Assembly (NCBI RefSeq): GCF_000247695.1
Contig: NW_004624751.1
Location: 28,647,201 to 28,711,200 of the forward strand
Length of the DNA stretch: 64,000 nt
Direction: 5' to 3'
DNA from: Heterocephalus glaber
Taxonomy: Eukaryota; Chordata; Mammalia; Rodentia; Bathyergidae
Shown one piece after another: positions 47,372-58,270 of this stretch; positions within the stretch are counted from its first letter, which is position 1; every line of letters begins with the position of its first letter. Below the pieces are notes generated by a model. The model made no database searches and had not been told where the DNA came from. It saw nothing but the letters and a program-made list of their open reading frames with translations. Position numbers and translations under genes: made by a program.

Positions 47372-49191
47372 AAAATGACTTTAAAGCTTATGGGAAAACT
47401 CATGCCAGAAGGTGGCAATGTCGCAACCTGTCCCCTATGGAGGTACACTCCGAGACTGTATCAGTACTTGGATTATACTGAGCAAGAATAAAAGTCTGCA
47501 GGAATTCTTAGGAAGTGTTTTAGTGTTTTCACACATGACAGTATCTCCTCATGAAAACTGGAGGAGTAGTTGGTCTGCGGAAATCTATGCAAGTGAAAAA
47601 TTAACAACGATTTTGAGTCTGGCATACTTATTAGTAGAGGGTTGCATTATGATTTATACTGATAATTTTAAAAAGTTAATTTCTAAGTTTAGAATAGCCA
47701 GATGAATTCTTGGTACCACTGCGTCCATTTCACTGTTTAAAAATACACCTTAGTTTCAAGATTTAACCTCTGCCAAGGCAAAGGACTGAGACAATCACAA
47801 CAAAACACCTCCCCTTAAAACCGATAGTTCAGAGCCCTGTTAAATCAAAAGAAAAATTCTTTCTCTCCTCCCTAGTTCAACAGCCTTTAGGATTTTAAAT
47901 GGTAATGATCAGTTCATTTGAGAAAATGACATTTTAGTGCTTCCCTTCACAAGCTCCTAAGGCATATAAGGTGTCTCTTTGCCAGTGACATGCACCTCCT
48001 TTTGTTTTCTAGCATTACTGGAACTGACCTGGCATGGATCACTGGGTGAGCAGGCAATCTTAAACACTTCTCATATAAATTACTGGTTCCTTTCCAAGTG
48101 CAATTGCTCATAGGGTAATACACCATTTTACAACTCCGATAGCAAAGTCTCTTCATTCTACTGGGTTCCACATCTCCCTCCCCCAACTCTACCACCAGGA
48201 AATGAACAGACAAAGAGACTAATAGAGATATGAACCTCACAAATGTACAGTCTAGTTCAACCTCCAGTGTGTGCCTCATAGGTAACTTGGGATTCTTTAA
48301 TTGATTTTTTTTTAATTCCTCTAGAACCTTTTTCTTGATCTAAAAGCTATCAGTGTTGTCAAAATAACACACTGCATTTGTAGACACTATAAAAAATAGT
48401 ACCAATAAATATAGTCATCTATTAAAATACGATTTTAAAAATTTCCCAGAAATTAAAATAATATTCTTGTTTAATTATTCCTGTTTACTTCGTAGAAATG
48501 ACACACCATGTTTCTGCACAAATAAGGCTTACTTTTAAGTAGATACTCCCAGATCCACTGGATTCTAATGATAGCCACATTTTTCCAAACCAGTGTCTTT
48601 TTCCCATGAACTCTGAGGACAAGGTGTGTTTTTACTGACAGTTGACTGGGATCAGAGCATGCAGTATTGTATTTCAGGTTGTAGCTCTGTAAAACCCTGT
48701 AACTTTCTTTGAAGTTAAACAGTGTCAATCTGTTTCCATGTCTGAATTACTCTTAGGAGAACCTCCCTGACCCAAGTCAACTCACTGAAACATACTATTT
48801 TCCCATAATTGATGTTCCAAATGAATGTCCTTTCATAATAAAATGTGCCAGAAAACAAAACAGCTTTGCATCCTGCACAAGTTGCATCGTAATTAAATTT
48901 TATTTTATCCCATCGAGGCATGCTAAATGTTGAGCAAAATATAATTTTAAGTAATTTGTTTGTATTCTTATCTGTAGGAGTTGGAAATTAACAGCATTGC
49001 TAGTTTGCGTTTACTGTTAAGCCTGGAGAGCAGAGAGATTGCTTTGCAAACATTACAGTTATTATGTCTGCAGTTGGTACTCTTTGTATAAATTATTGAT
49101 CAGCCAGCTTATTTTTCTTTCTGCTTAATGGATATTATAGCATAGCCGTTTACAATGCTATAGTTAAGGTTGTGTCAGCACTTCCATTATA

Positions 49192-49216
49192 ATAAACCTC
49201 TGTTACAGGGGTTTAT
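49192..49216. other. Conserved-looking hairpin (11-bp stem, 3-nt loop)
   Basis: ataaacctctg (49192-49202) and caggggtttat (49206-49216) pair over 11 positions with one T-G wobble, around a tta loop. The surrounding 49080-49270 is single-copy here. Hairpins of this kind occur in some ancient vertebrate low-copy repeats that were conserved as non-coding elements; assignment to such a family is a guess. Confidence 0.5.
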
Positions 49217-50339
49217 AACTTGTTGTAAAAATTTGCTTTGGGCTGAAACTTGACACACAAGATCTGGGGCTAGAAGGTAGCAATTGTTGTTCTTTCAACT
49301 TTTAAAAAAAACTCTTTGTTCTGAATGGCAATAAATAAACAAACAGTTTATTCTTTTCTAACAATCCTTGAAATTTTTGACTTCAAATAAAACAATTTTT
49401 ATAGGCTATTTGTTGGACAATGACCTCTTCTTTCATTTAATAAAGCAAAGAAAAAGAAAAAAAGACCAAGATAATAAGTTAGAACAACAACAAAGCAGAC
49501 AGTGAATCAATACTTTCACAATCAAGTTAAGTACATTGCTCCTACCATTACAAAATTTTATACAATAATTTAGGTTTTAATATTAAACATTTGTATACTT
49601 CAACAGATTATATGTCCTCATCCCACCCCACTCCCAGTTATGTATCTCTTAAGTAACTCATATTCTTTAATACTCATCTTGGTTATTTAAAGAGAAAGGC
49701 ATATGGCAATTAGAAAATGCCACATATGGTAAGGTACATTGAGGGTTCAACATTTACTACAAAACTAGGGATAAAATATCTGCTGACTTTTTGACCTGAC
49801 TCCAACATAGTCTGTCATTCCTCTCACAATGGCCTGACTTAAAAGATGAAGGGAATTCATCTCAACTTATATCATTCTTTTTGCTGCTTCCTTTTACAAT
49901 CTAACTCTACAAAGATCTCACTGTGTGTTTTTTAAATCAGATATTTGGCTGGGCAACCCTTAATACTACTCCCACAGATGGAATGAAGAACACTTACTTG
50001 GAAGTGAACATGGGATGTGATTGCCTGTGATGAAAATGATGCAATTTAGAGTCAGAAAAACAACTCCATGATGATTTTCATCCTTTGTAACTATTCTTCC
50101 TTCAACTTTTCTCTCTTTCTCTTTCTCTCTCTGCCTACTTGAGTTTAGAGATTTCTTATTATACACTCCATAACCAGCAAAGTATTTTCTTCCCTGTGTG
50201 ACCTTCATTTTGAACCAGGAGGAAAAGAAGTGAGGGTGGAAGGTTAGGGAGGAAGGAATGGTCCTGCCAAATCACACCATTTGGCAATTGGTCTGTGTAA
50301 ATGCCAATAGGAATAGATAATTATTACATGTATTCAATA

Positions 50340-50342
<3 letters not shown>

Positions 50343-50379
<37 letters not shown>
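50343..50379. repeat. (AT)n microsatellite
   Basis: Pure alternating AT of about 18 units. Confidence 0.95.
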
Positions 50380-50381
<2 letters not shown>

Positions 50382-52493
50382 CCCTGCATTTCCATGCTGA
50401 AAAACAAATTAGAATTATTTATAATCATTTTAATCACTATTTTATTAAAAACCAAAGTTCATAATGTAGAATCAGGGTGCTTCAAGTTACATCATGTTCA
50501 CCTTCAGCTCCCCACCTCTGTCATTTGGGTAATTCATCACTAAACTCTCTGTTCTGGATTAGAAAATGCATCAGGGAGAATAAAGGTCCCATTCCTTGCT
50601 CCTGCAGAAAGGCAGGGAGTTGGGGGGAAAAAAAGGAAACTACAGAAGTGAGAGCAACTAAGAGTCAGAAGTTGGAGGAAACAAATGAGGAGAGCAGAGG
50701 CTGAGGAATGTAAAAGTTCAGAAGCTTGTGCTTAAAGTAGTTGAGGTTTATCTGCTGAGCTGATTGGTGAGGCCATGCATCTGAGTTAAAAAGGCTTAAG
50801 AGAGTTACTTGGCATAATTTCTCCATCTTCAATGATTTACTACTGAAGTGCAAACATCAATTTTGGACTCTCTCCTGAGAAACGTTTAACAAAGTCAGAG
50901 AACTTCTGGTACCCTGATACCTTTCTAGATTTGCCAAACTTTGATAGCTCTTTAATAAACCTATGCCTGAAGTTTATCTTAGTCATTTTTATTTCTATTC
51001 AGGCAACAAATCCATCAGTAAATATCCAGATATAAAAATGATCTTCTTCTTTACTTCTCCATTATGATATATCTTGGAATTGTACAGAAATGCACTCCAT
51101 TGTTAAGGCTATTTGTGCCGGGTGTGCTAATGCACTCTTTGATTGAGTGAATTAGCAGTCATAACAATCTGGCAGTCTGGCCATAGAAGTGTGCTCAAAT
51201 TGATTTGTGTTATGGCTGGACTGGAAAATCTAGTGTTAGTTGTTTTTTGCCCTGGGGCATTGTTTGTACCAAACTCTACTTTTCATTTAATTTTCCAATA
51301 CATTTTGAAAGATTGAAATGCTTGTGAATCAACATTTGATCCACTTGCATTATTTTAAAAAAATTCTGAAAGTAATTTCAGATTCCAAAAAACCTTGCTT
51401 TCAATTAGAGTAAACATAATTAGAGTGACGTCGTGCTCAGAATGGTAAATCTCCCTTAGAATCTATTAAGCATGTTATCTCCTTGTCCTGTCACTGAAAG
51501 GCATTCAGTATATATGTGGAATACACATCTGTATTTTTCTGTGCCTGCTTCAAGTAGTACTTGGGAAAAATTAAAAGAATAAAATGATAAAGATGTCTTC
51601 TCATTGCCCTTTCTGCATATGCTCAAATTGTTTCTGTTTCACTTAGTGATGCCATAAAAGGAGGATAGCCATAACATTCAGGAATATTTGAGATATTAAA
51701 GGAACACGTCTAGATACACCTCACCTTTAAGTTACTCATTTTAGTTTTTATATTCTATGAAATATACATTCTCATTTAAAAAGATAACTATATCTATTGC
51801 TCTATTGAAACTCTGAAGATGTAAAGACATGACTTTATCCTGGTTTTGTCAGTATTTGTACCTTTGTTACAATCTTCTGCTGTGTAGTCGTTTAGCAGAA
51901 TTATAATGCAGCATGAATAAACCTAAAAAATGACTATTGATTACAGAGAAAGCTTTGTGAAATCATTTAGTCAGTTTCCCCACTTGAGAAATCAGTAAAT
52001 AAAATAGGTCAATACATAAGGATGCAATAAATGTAATACAGTTCTATGTCTCCTTGAGTTATAAAAAGGGTCAAAAATAAATCCCTATAGAATTCATTTT
52101 TGTACTCATAAAAGAAAATGATACTTACCAAATCCCAACTCTAAGTCCATCTTTCTACAGATTTTTTATTCTTCTTTTTTTTTTAAACCACAGGTTTTGG
52201 AAGTATGTTTTTATGTGTCCTTGTTTCATTTCCTTGTCACTGTCCCTTTTAACTAAATAGGATGCCCTCATCCCCTGGCTAAAGTGCCTGTTATTATCCA
52301 GGCATTCACTGGGACTTGAGCTGCAATAGCTACTTTGTGTTTTCTTACTGTCTCCTGCAATCTTACAGCTCTTCTTACAACTGCATTTCCTACTGCACTG
52401 AACTCTACATCCCGTGCCGATTTTTGTTCAGTAATAGATGATGAGACCTGAGCCCACTCTCTATATTAGTTCTCATTCGTAAGGATGTAGTCT

Positions 52494-52565
52494 GGGGGGG
52501 GGGGGAGCGGGAGGAACGAGGGAGGAAAGAAGAGGAGGGGCCAGAAGGGGGCAGGAGGAGGGAAA
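52494..52565. repeat. G-run and purine-rich tract
   Basis: Twelve consecutive G (52494-52505), then 'agcgggaggaacgaggg' and further AGG-rich sequence to about 52563. Four or more G-runs lie close together, so a G-quadruplex on the plus strand is possible. Confidence 0.85.
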
Positions 52566-55149
52566 AAAATACCTTCCCTGAACCGGTACAAGCTAAGCTT
52601 CAAACGATATCCTAGGAAAGAAATTAAAGACTTCTTAATTAGTGCAGCAATTAAGCTTTCTTGGTAGCATTTTAATCAGCACAGGCCCTATCAAAGGACA
52701 AACAGAACGATTTGCAGGTCTTTGAATTTTAAACAGTCTTATTGATTTCAGCACAATACGTCTTCACAAAACACAAGGAGAATTTTCTAATATCAGTTAC
52801 AGTACTTTGAGTTTTGCTTGTGCAAATTGAGTGAAGGTTGTGGAAGATGAGATGGAGGGAGAGGACCTGAAACAGCAAGCGATGTAAAACAATAAACGAA
52901 CAAGACAGAAGCTCTGAAGCTAAAGATGTAATAGAGTGAGAATTTGAAATATCTCTTAAGTTGATTTCTCTGCTGTTGTTAAATACTCTTTGACTTCATT
53001 ATTGGTAACATTTCTAAAAAAAAAAAGGAAAAGAATGCTCCACATTTTTTCAAGGCTTTTCTTTCCTACATATTTTAATTTGCATTATATGACTTTTCTA
53101 ATCCTATTGTTTGATCAAAAGAGTGATAGTTCCTTGAAATGGCTTAGAGACCTGAGGTGAATGTGGTGGGCTTGAGGGTATAGGACTCCCATTTAGGTGG
53201 GACAAATGCCCCAAACCCTGCTTCAAATTAAGGCACAGGGCTCAGTGGTATAGGGTCCCTGTAGAAGAAAAGAAAATTGGAGATGGCTTCTACACAGGGT
53301 TGGGGTTAGGTTTTGGTCTGCTACCACTGCTTCCTGCCTGTGGGTTCAAAGTGTGGCAGGTTTTGGGTGACTGATGGTTTAAGGAAATTCGAGAAATGAG
53401 AATGGTAAGGGCAGATTTTTAACATTTAAACTACCAGTTTTTCCATTTGCATGACTACACTTTGTAAATAGAAATATGTAGTTTAGCATTTAAAAACCCG
53501 GTTTATTAAAGCTAAGTATGCAATTCCAAAATTAGTTTTTCATAGCTTAACACTTGCTTCTTCCCTTGCCCTCATTAACGTAGTAATCTGGCATTCTGAA
53601 AAACAAATACATATTCTAAAGCACATATAAACACCTAAAGAAGTGCTTTGAAGTATGTGACATATGTTGAATTTCTACATTTAAGTGAGGACTGATTTAA
53701 GGAACAAAATTCAGTAAAAATAATTGGTGACTATATTAAAATGCATTGGGTAACTAGTCCAAACAGCTGTGTAAACTTTAGCTATTCTTGTATAAGTTTA
53801 TCTACTTTTCTGCAAGTTTTTTCAATATTCAAGTTTTCTCAGTAGAAAGCCTCCTGATATAACTGCTATGCCCTCAAAAGTTTAACATAAACTCAGACTA
53901 GTTAGTTCAATAGTGTCACATTTCTTTGTAGATAGTTCCTGCACTTTTTGACACTAAACTTCAGAGTTTAAAGGCTTAAAATGATAAAGAGAAAAGTGAT
54001 AATAATTTTAACATCAAAATGCTAGATTTCTCAACACTGTGAACCTGCTACTAATAGTTTATTTTTAAAATCTATCAAATGCTATCACATTGTTTCATAT
54101 CTTGTGGAGTTACTGGATGTGTGTAAACAGGTTCAAAGCCTAACTATTTAAGATTCCTAGAGATATAAGCAGCAAACAGAGATGACCTATGCTTAACTTA
54201 TATGTTGGTCAAAAATCCTTGAGTAAATACCTCCATGCAACAAGTTAGAAAAGGGAAGAAAAGGAGAGAGAAAGTAGAGGAAGAGAGCCGCTCTACACTG
54301 TCTACTGTTGTTCTCAAGGTTAGCTACCCTTTCTGCCTTTACAACTCAAGCAGTGAGCTTAGGTTTTGTTCTCCTCATTATTTACAAAACACATTACTGA
54401 AAAACTGAAAAGAACTTTCTCAAAATATTTTGATGCTTTTCAAGTATGAAAAAACACCACTATTGTATTTCTTCAATATCACACTAGCCACTAGTCTTAG
54501 ATCTTAAAAGGATGTGGGGAGAGTTGGTTAATGTCCAAGACAGGTGACTTAATTATAGAGTTTGGGTAAGAAACAGCAGTGTGTTATTTTATTTTTTTCC
54601 TGCTTTCCAAATCTTTAAGGATGCTGTTCTCTGAATCTTTTTAGGTCGAACAAATATTTCTGACCTGGCTTTAGGGTGAATATGAAGTTATTCTGAACAA
54701 TCTAGTTCATGGCAAGCATTTATTTCCACTGACTATTAGGAAATAAGGAATTCAGTACAGAGCATGTCATTATCCTTAAGCGATTTCAGACTGACTTTCT
54801 TCCCACAACTTGCTAACTCTCCTGAAATTCTCACTCTCTTTATATAAATAATAGAGAAATTTAAAAAATCTGGTGCATTAAAAACATTATGGTTTGCTTA
54901 CATGTGAATTTTCCTCAAAAGAATTTCTTAATAATCATGAAGTGGGGATGTGTTTTCATTTGTATCTCATTGCAAAAAGGCGAGGAGACGCAGCCTAAAT
55001 CCTTGAAGGAGAGCTCAGAGCGCTCTGGCTCTCGTTTAAGTTGTCAGGCGACTGCTTAGAAGCTTTTGGGGGAAAAAATGAGGAGTCGTCGCGGATGAAA
55101 CGGAGTGTCGTATCGGGCATGCAATCTAACGGCAGCAGTGAAAGAGGCG

Positions 55150-55310
55150 CAGAAGATGCTGTCTCTCCTCTCCGACCGCCACTCCTGCGTCCCCGGCTTC
55201 GCCTCGCCTCAGTCTCTTTCCGTCTCCTCCCCCTCCCTCCTCCTTTCTCCGCACGCTCCCCTCTCTCCCTCCGTCTCCCGCTCTCTGAGTCTCTGCTCCG
55301 AGTTCCTGGT
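55150..55310 (+). promoter_or_regulatory. Pyrimidine-rich tract upstream of DACH1
   Basis: Long C/T-rich runs ('ctctttccgtctcctcccc', 'ctccctccgtctcccgctc') typical of promoter-proximal DNA of developmental genes. It may be promoter or transcribed 5' leader; the start of transcription cannot be placed from the sequence. Confidence 0.45.
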
Positions 55311-55583
55311 TGGATAATTTGGGTTAATACTAGTGAGTGAGGTTTTTGCGGCTTCAAAGGGTATTTCAAGTTTCCGGAGCTCCTCCCCTCTGCACCGTGT
55401 GACAACAACAACTCGTCCAGCCGGCAGCCTGCACTTTTCAGCTCATTTTCTCTCTGTCATTCCCCTCTCAATCTTTGATCAATGTACTTGCCAGGGAGAA
55501 CCCAAGTCCCTCAATCCTCTTCCTTTTCACCTCCATCCTTAACTTCGTGCTAGAGCGGGACCCACACCCCCACAGCCGACCCT

Positions 55584-55603
55584 CCCCGCCCCGCCCCCGC
55601 CCC
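55584..55603 (-). promoter_or_regulatory. GC-box cluster (Sp/KLF-type)
   Basis: Three overlapping GC boxes on the minus strand (ccccgccccgcccccgcccc on the plus strand), about 305-325 bp upstream of the start codon. No TATA box is seen at a matching distance, so a dispersed CpG-island type of initiation is likely. Confidence 0.6.
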
Positions 55604-55907
55604 CAGCCAGCCCTGGATCCCGGCCCCCGGAGAGGACTCGCATTTCGACTTGCGGGACACTTTTGTGCGTTTCTCCCGAGCGCGCCTCTCGCGCTCGCCC
55701 CTCCTGCGCTCGCGCTTTCTAGCCCTCACCTCCTTCTCCCATTCTCTCCCTCTCTCCTTCTCGTCCGCTCCTAGAGTTGTTGTGCTTGTTGCTGCCCCGC
55801 TCCTCGCTCCTTCTCCCCCCTTTCTTCCCCCTTCCCCTCCCCGGGGGTGTGTGTGGCAACTTTTCCCCCCTCGCTGCTCCTTCTCCTGTTTGCCCTTATA
55901 TGTGACC
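55604..55907 (+). other. DACH1: Probable DACH1 5' UTR (left limit unknown)
   Basis: GC- and pyrimidine-rich leader directly before the start codon. The reading frame stays open upstream but has no in-frame ATG before 55908. The transcription start may lie to the left of this interval. Confidence 0.5.
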
Positions 55908-56315
55908 ATGGCAGTGCCGGCGGCTTTGATCCCTCCGACCCAGCTGGTCCCCCCTCAACCCCCGATCTCCACGTCTGCTTCCTCCTCTGGCACCACCACC
56001 TCCACCTCCTCGGCGACCTCGTCCCCGGCTCCGTCCATCGGACCCCCGGCGTCCTCCGGGCCGGCTCTGTTCCGGCCGGAGCCCATCGCCTCTGCGGCGG
56101 CGGCGGCGGCCACAGTCACCTCTCCCGGCGGCGGCGGCGGAGGCAGCGGAGGCGGCGGTGGCAGCGGTGGCAACGGCGGCAGCGGAGGCGGCGGTGGCGG
56201 CGGCGGCGGCGGAGGCAACTGCAACCCCAGCCTGGCGGCCGCGAGCAACGGCAGCGGCATCAGCGCTGGCGGCGGCGGCGCCTCGAGCACCCCCATCAAC
56301 GCGAGCACCGGCAGC

Positions 56316-56377
<62 letters not shown>

Positions 56378-56749
56378 TAGCAGCAGCAGCTGCGGCCCCC
56401 TCCCCGGGAAACCCGTGTACTCAACCCCGTCCCCAGTGGAAAACACCCCCCAGAATAATGAGTGCAAAATGGTGGATCTGAGGGGGGCCAAAGTGGCTTC
56501 CTTCACGGTGGAGGGCTGCGAGCTGATCTGCCTACCCCAAGCTTTCGACCTGTTCCTGAAGCACTTGGTGGGGGGCTTGCACACAGTCTACACCAAGCTG
56601 AAGCGGTTGGAGATCACGCCGGTGGTGTGCAATGTGGAACAGGTTCGGATCCTGAGAGGACTGGGAGCCATCCAGCCGGGAGTGAACCGCTGCAAACTCA
56701 TCTCCAGGAAGGACTTCGAGACCCTCTACAATGACTGCACCAACGCAAG
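55908..56749 (+). CDS. DACH1: DACH1 first coding exon (dachshund homolog 1), partial
   Basis: Encodes the first 280 residues plus two bases of the next codon. DACH1 is a nuclear transcription co-regulator of the SKI/SNO/DAC family, acting with SIX and EYA proteins in eye, limb, muscle and kidney development. The N terminus (MAVPAALIPPTQLVPP) and the sequence after residue 162 are those of vertebrate DACH1. Layout: Ser/Thr/Pro-rich residues 21-60; poly-Ala 63-68; Gly-rich tract 74-103; poly-Ser 136-161; PGKPVYSTPSPVENTPQ linker; SKI/SNO/DAC (DachBox-N) domain from about 186 (CKMVDLRGAKVASFTVEG) to the exon end, including CLPQAFDLFLKHLVGGLHTV and LGAIQPGVNRCKLISRKDFE. Start: ATG at 55908 in an accATGg context, with no in-frame ATG upstream. 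The frame closes four bases into the intron, and the AAG|GTAACG donor (phase 2) fits the family's NDCTNA-S junction. The rest of the gene, including the C-terminal DachBox-C, lies beyond the window. The low-complexity tracts are the only part likely to differ between species. Confidence 0.96.
56127..56216 (+). repeat. DACH1: GGC-rich repeat encoding poly-Gly (residues 74-103)
   Basis: Mostly GGC/GGA/GGT codons broken by AGC (Ser) and one AAC (Asn). The longest pure Gly stretch is 11 codons (56184-56216). Such GC-rich tracts vary in length between species and are prone to assembly error. Confidence 0.95.
56313..56390 (+). repeat. DACH1: (AGC)n repeat encoding 26 serines (residues 136-161)
   Basis: Codon order is (AGC)4 AGT (AGC)9 AGT (AGC)6 AGT (AGC)4, all serine. 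The AGT interruptions are silent. Read in other frames the tract gives poly-Gln, poly-Ala or, on the minus strand, poly-Leu, which explains several spurious long frames across the exon. Confidence 0.97.
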
Positions 56750-56755
56750 GTAACG
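56748..56755 (+). other. DACH1: 5' splice donor of DACH1 intron 1
   Basis: aag|gtaacg: exon ends at 56749, intron begins GT at 56750. Matches the MAG|GTRA part of the consensus; positions +5 and +6 (C,G) do not match the usual G,T. The phase-2 junction agrees with DACH1 in other vertebrates as I remember it. Confidence 0.85.
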
Positions 56756-57671
56756 CGCGGAGGGCAGCTGCCCCGGGCCCTTCCCACCCCGCTCCACGCC
56801 CTCGCCTCGCTGCCTCCGGGCGCCGCTCTCCGCGCGCCCGCTCTCTTTGCGCGCACCGGCGAGCGGCGAGCGCGGCCTCTCCTTTACTCTCCTCCCCTCT
56901 CCCCGCTCCTCTCCTCCCCGGGGCTCGCCAGCCGCGCCCGAGGCCCCCTGGAAGTTGGCACCTCACCCTGCCCACATCCAGCTCTTCTGGCCGGGTCCGC
57001 CCCTCGCTCGCCCTGGCGCCTGAGCTTGGCTGCGGTGGGACTTGAGAACCCCAGGCTTCAGGGTTAGGGGGAGGGAAGGAGGGGGACAACGCCTCTCCGG
57101 GGAGCCAAAGCCCTTTCCTGGGGCGCCGGCCCCTGGGAACTTCTCTGGGCGCTACTGCCGGCGTGCGCTCTCCCCAGGTCCCGGGCTCCACCGCGAACCT
57201 CCGGGCACCTCCTGCGGGTACGGGGGAGGGGGTCTGTCGTGACCCTGCCTTGTCCCGCAGGGTTCGCGGAGCGGGAACACACGCTCCGGGTGAGGGAAGC
57301 CGAGGAGCGGGCTGGCGGCCGAGGAGGGGACTTTGAGGTCAGGAGGGGGGCGACACACGCCGCCCAGAGGCCCGGGGCAATCCCGGGCCACGAACAGGAG
57401 TTCACTCCTGAAGTCCCGAGGGATCCTGTCGAGGGGAGGGATCTGTGTGTGCGCATGTGTGCATGTGTCTGCGTGTGAGCGTGCAAAGGAAATAAAGGGG
57501 TGAGTTTGCCCCGGGGCAACTGAGAGGGCGCCAGCCTGCTTTCTTCTGGAGGGGAGAGGACTGGGTGTCCTAGCCTCTCGGAAGCGTAACTAGAGAAACG
57601 GAAAAGGAAGACCGCAATGCTGTCCCCCTCTCCCTCGCTTCCTCTCCGGCGCTCACTTCTCACTCTTCCCA

Positions 57672-57672
<1 letters not shown>

Positions 57673-57725
<53 letters not shown>
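57673..57725. repeat. (TG)26 microsatellite in intron 1
   Basis: A pure TG run of about 26 units, the longest in the window, followed by ten G (57727-57736). Frames across it reading poly-Cys-Val are artefacts. Confidence 0.95.
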
Positions 57726-57726
<1 letters not shown>

Positions 57727-58248
57727 GGGGGGGGGGTTCCATGTGTTTCTTCTCTTTCCTTCTTTTTTTTTCTTTTCAAGATTGGCTCACGCAGCGAGCA
57801 GGTGCACGTTTTGCACCGGGACGCGCTGCGGTCCTGAACACTCTGCCCTGGCTCTGCCAGCCAGGCACTCGGGCGGCCTCCGGACCGCCTCTGGTCCGAC
57901 CAGTTTTATACTAATGAACGTTCAGTGGGGGAGGATCTACCGAGAGGGGGCGGGAGTGGGGGAACTTGTCAGTTTCAGGGTAGAAATGGCCATTTAACCC
58001 CCTTTCACAGTTCCGCTTTGTCCCTGCCACTGGTCTCTGGAAAGCGCAGTGGGAAAAGTTAAGAGGTTCGGAGAGAAAGCGAACAGGGAAAGTTGGAAAC
58101 CTCAAGCAGGCACGTGGGAACTGCGCGCAAAATCTGAGCGAAAACTTCCGAATAAGTTTAAAGATTAAAGGAAGGGAGTTGGGATACTCTCCTAACAGCG
58201 CTAGAGAGACTGAGGTGGGAAGAAAGAATCGGACCAGGAGGGAATGGT

Positions 58249-58270
58249 GGGGGGGGGGGGGGGCGGCGGC
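58249..58270. repeat. G15 run followed by CGGCGGC
   Basis: Fifteen consecutive G (58249-58263) then 'cggcggc'. A candidate quadruplex and a likely sequencing weak point. Confidence 0.9.

Larger units (their letters stand above)
47387..54990. other. Transposon-poor region upstream of DACH1
   Basis: About 7.6 kb in which I recognise no SINE, LINE or LTR, only short tandem repeats. Frames such as 47412-47705 (97 codons) and 47947-48279 (110 codons, minus) have no domain resemblance. The region probably holds regulatory sequence of DACH1, but that is inference from position and lack of repeats. Confidence 0.45.
55560..57450. promoter_or_regulatory. CpG island over DACH1 exon 1
   Basis: GC content and CpG density rise sharply from about 55560 and fall off after about 57450, in contrast to the AT-rich DNA on both sides. 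It spans the 5' UTR, the first coding exon and the start of intron 1. CpG-island promoters of this kind are usual for developmental transcription factors. The edges are judged by eye. Confidence 0.8.

Noticed and set aside
47947..48279. 110-codon minus-strand frame
   Set aside because: No recognisable family; single short frame in otherwise non-coding DNA.
54838..54850. TATA-like motif (tttatataaata) as the DACH1 TATA box
   Set aside because: It lies about 1.06 kb upstream of the start codon in AT-rich DNA where such motifs are frequent; the CpG island and GC boxes are a better promoter candidate.
55650..55907. N-terminal extension of the DACH1 frame by 86 codons
   Set aside because: The frame is open, but position 55650 is TTG and no in-frame ATG precedes 55908, which has an optimal Kozak context and gives the known DACH1 N terminus.
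55847..56481. Plus-strand frames of 107 and 160 codons overlapping exon 1 in other phases
   Set aside because: His/Arg/Gln- or Ala-rich translations of the same GC-rich repeats; no independent support.
55955..56584. 209-codon minus-strand frame rich in Leu and Pro across DACH1 exon 1
   Set aside because: It is the shadow of the AGC and GGC repeats read in antisense (poly-Leu, poly-Pro). No known protein; the plus strand encodes DACH1.
56532..57672. Long minus- and plus-strand frames (up to 219 codons) in the CpG island after exon 1
   Set aside because: GC-rich DNA has few stop codons. The proteins are Arg/Pro/Gly-rich without domains.
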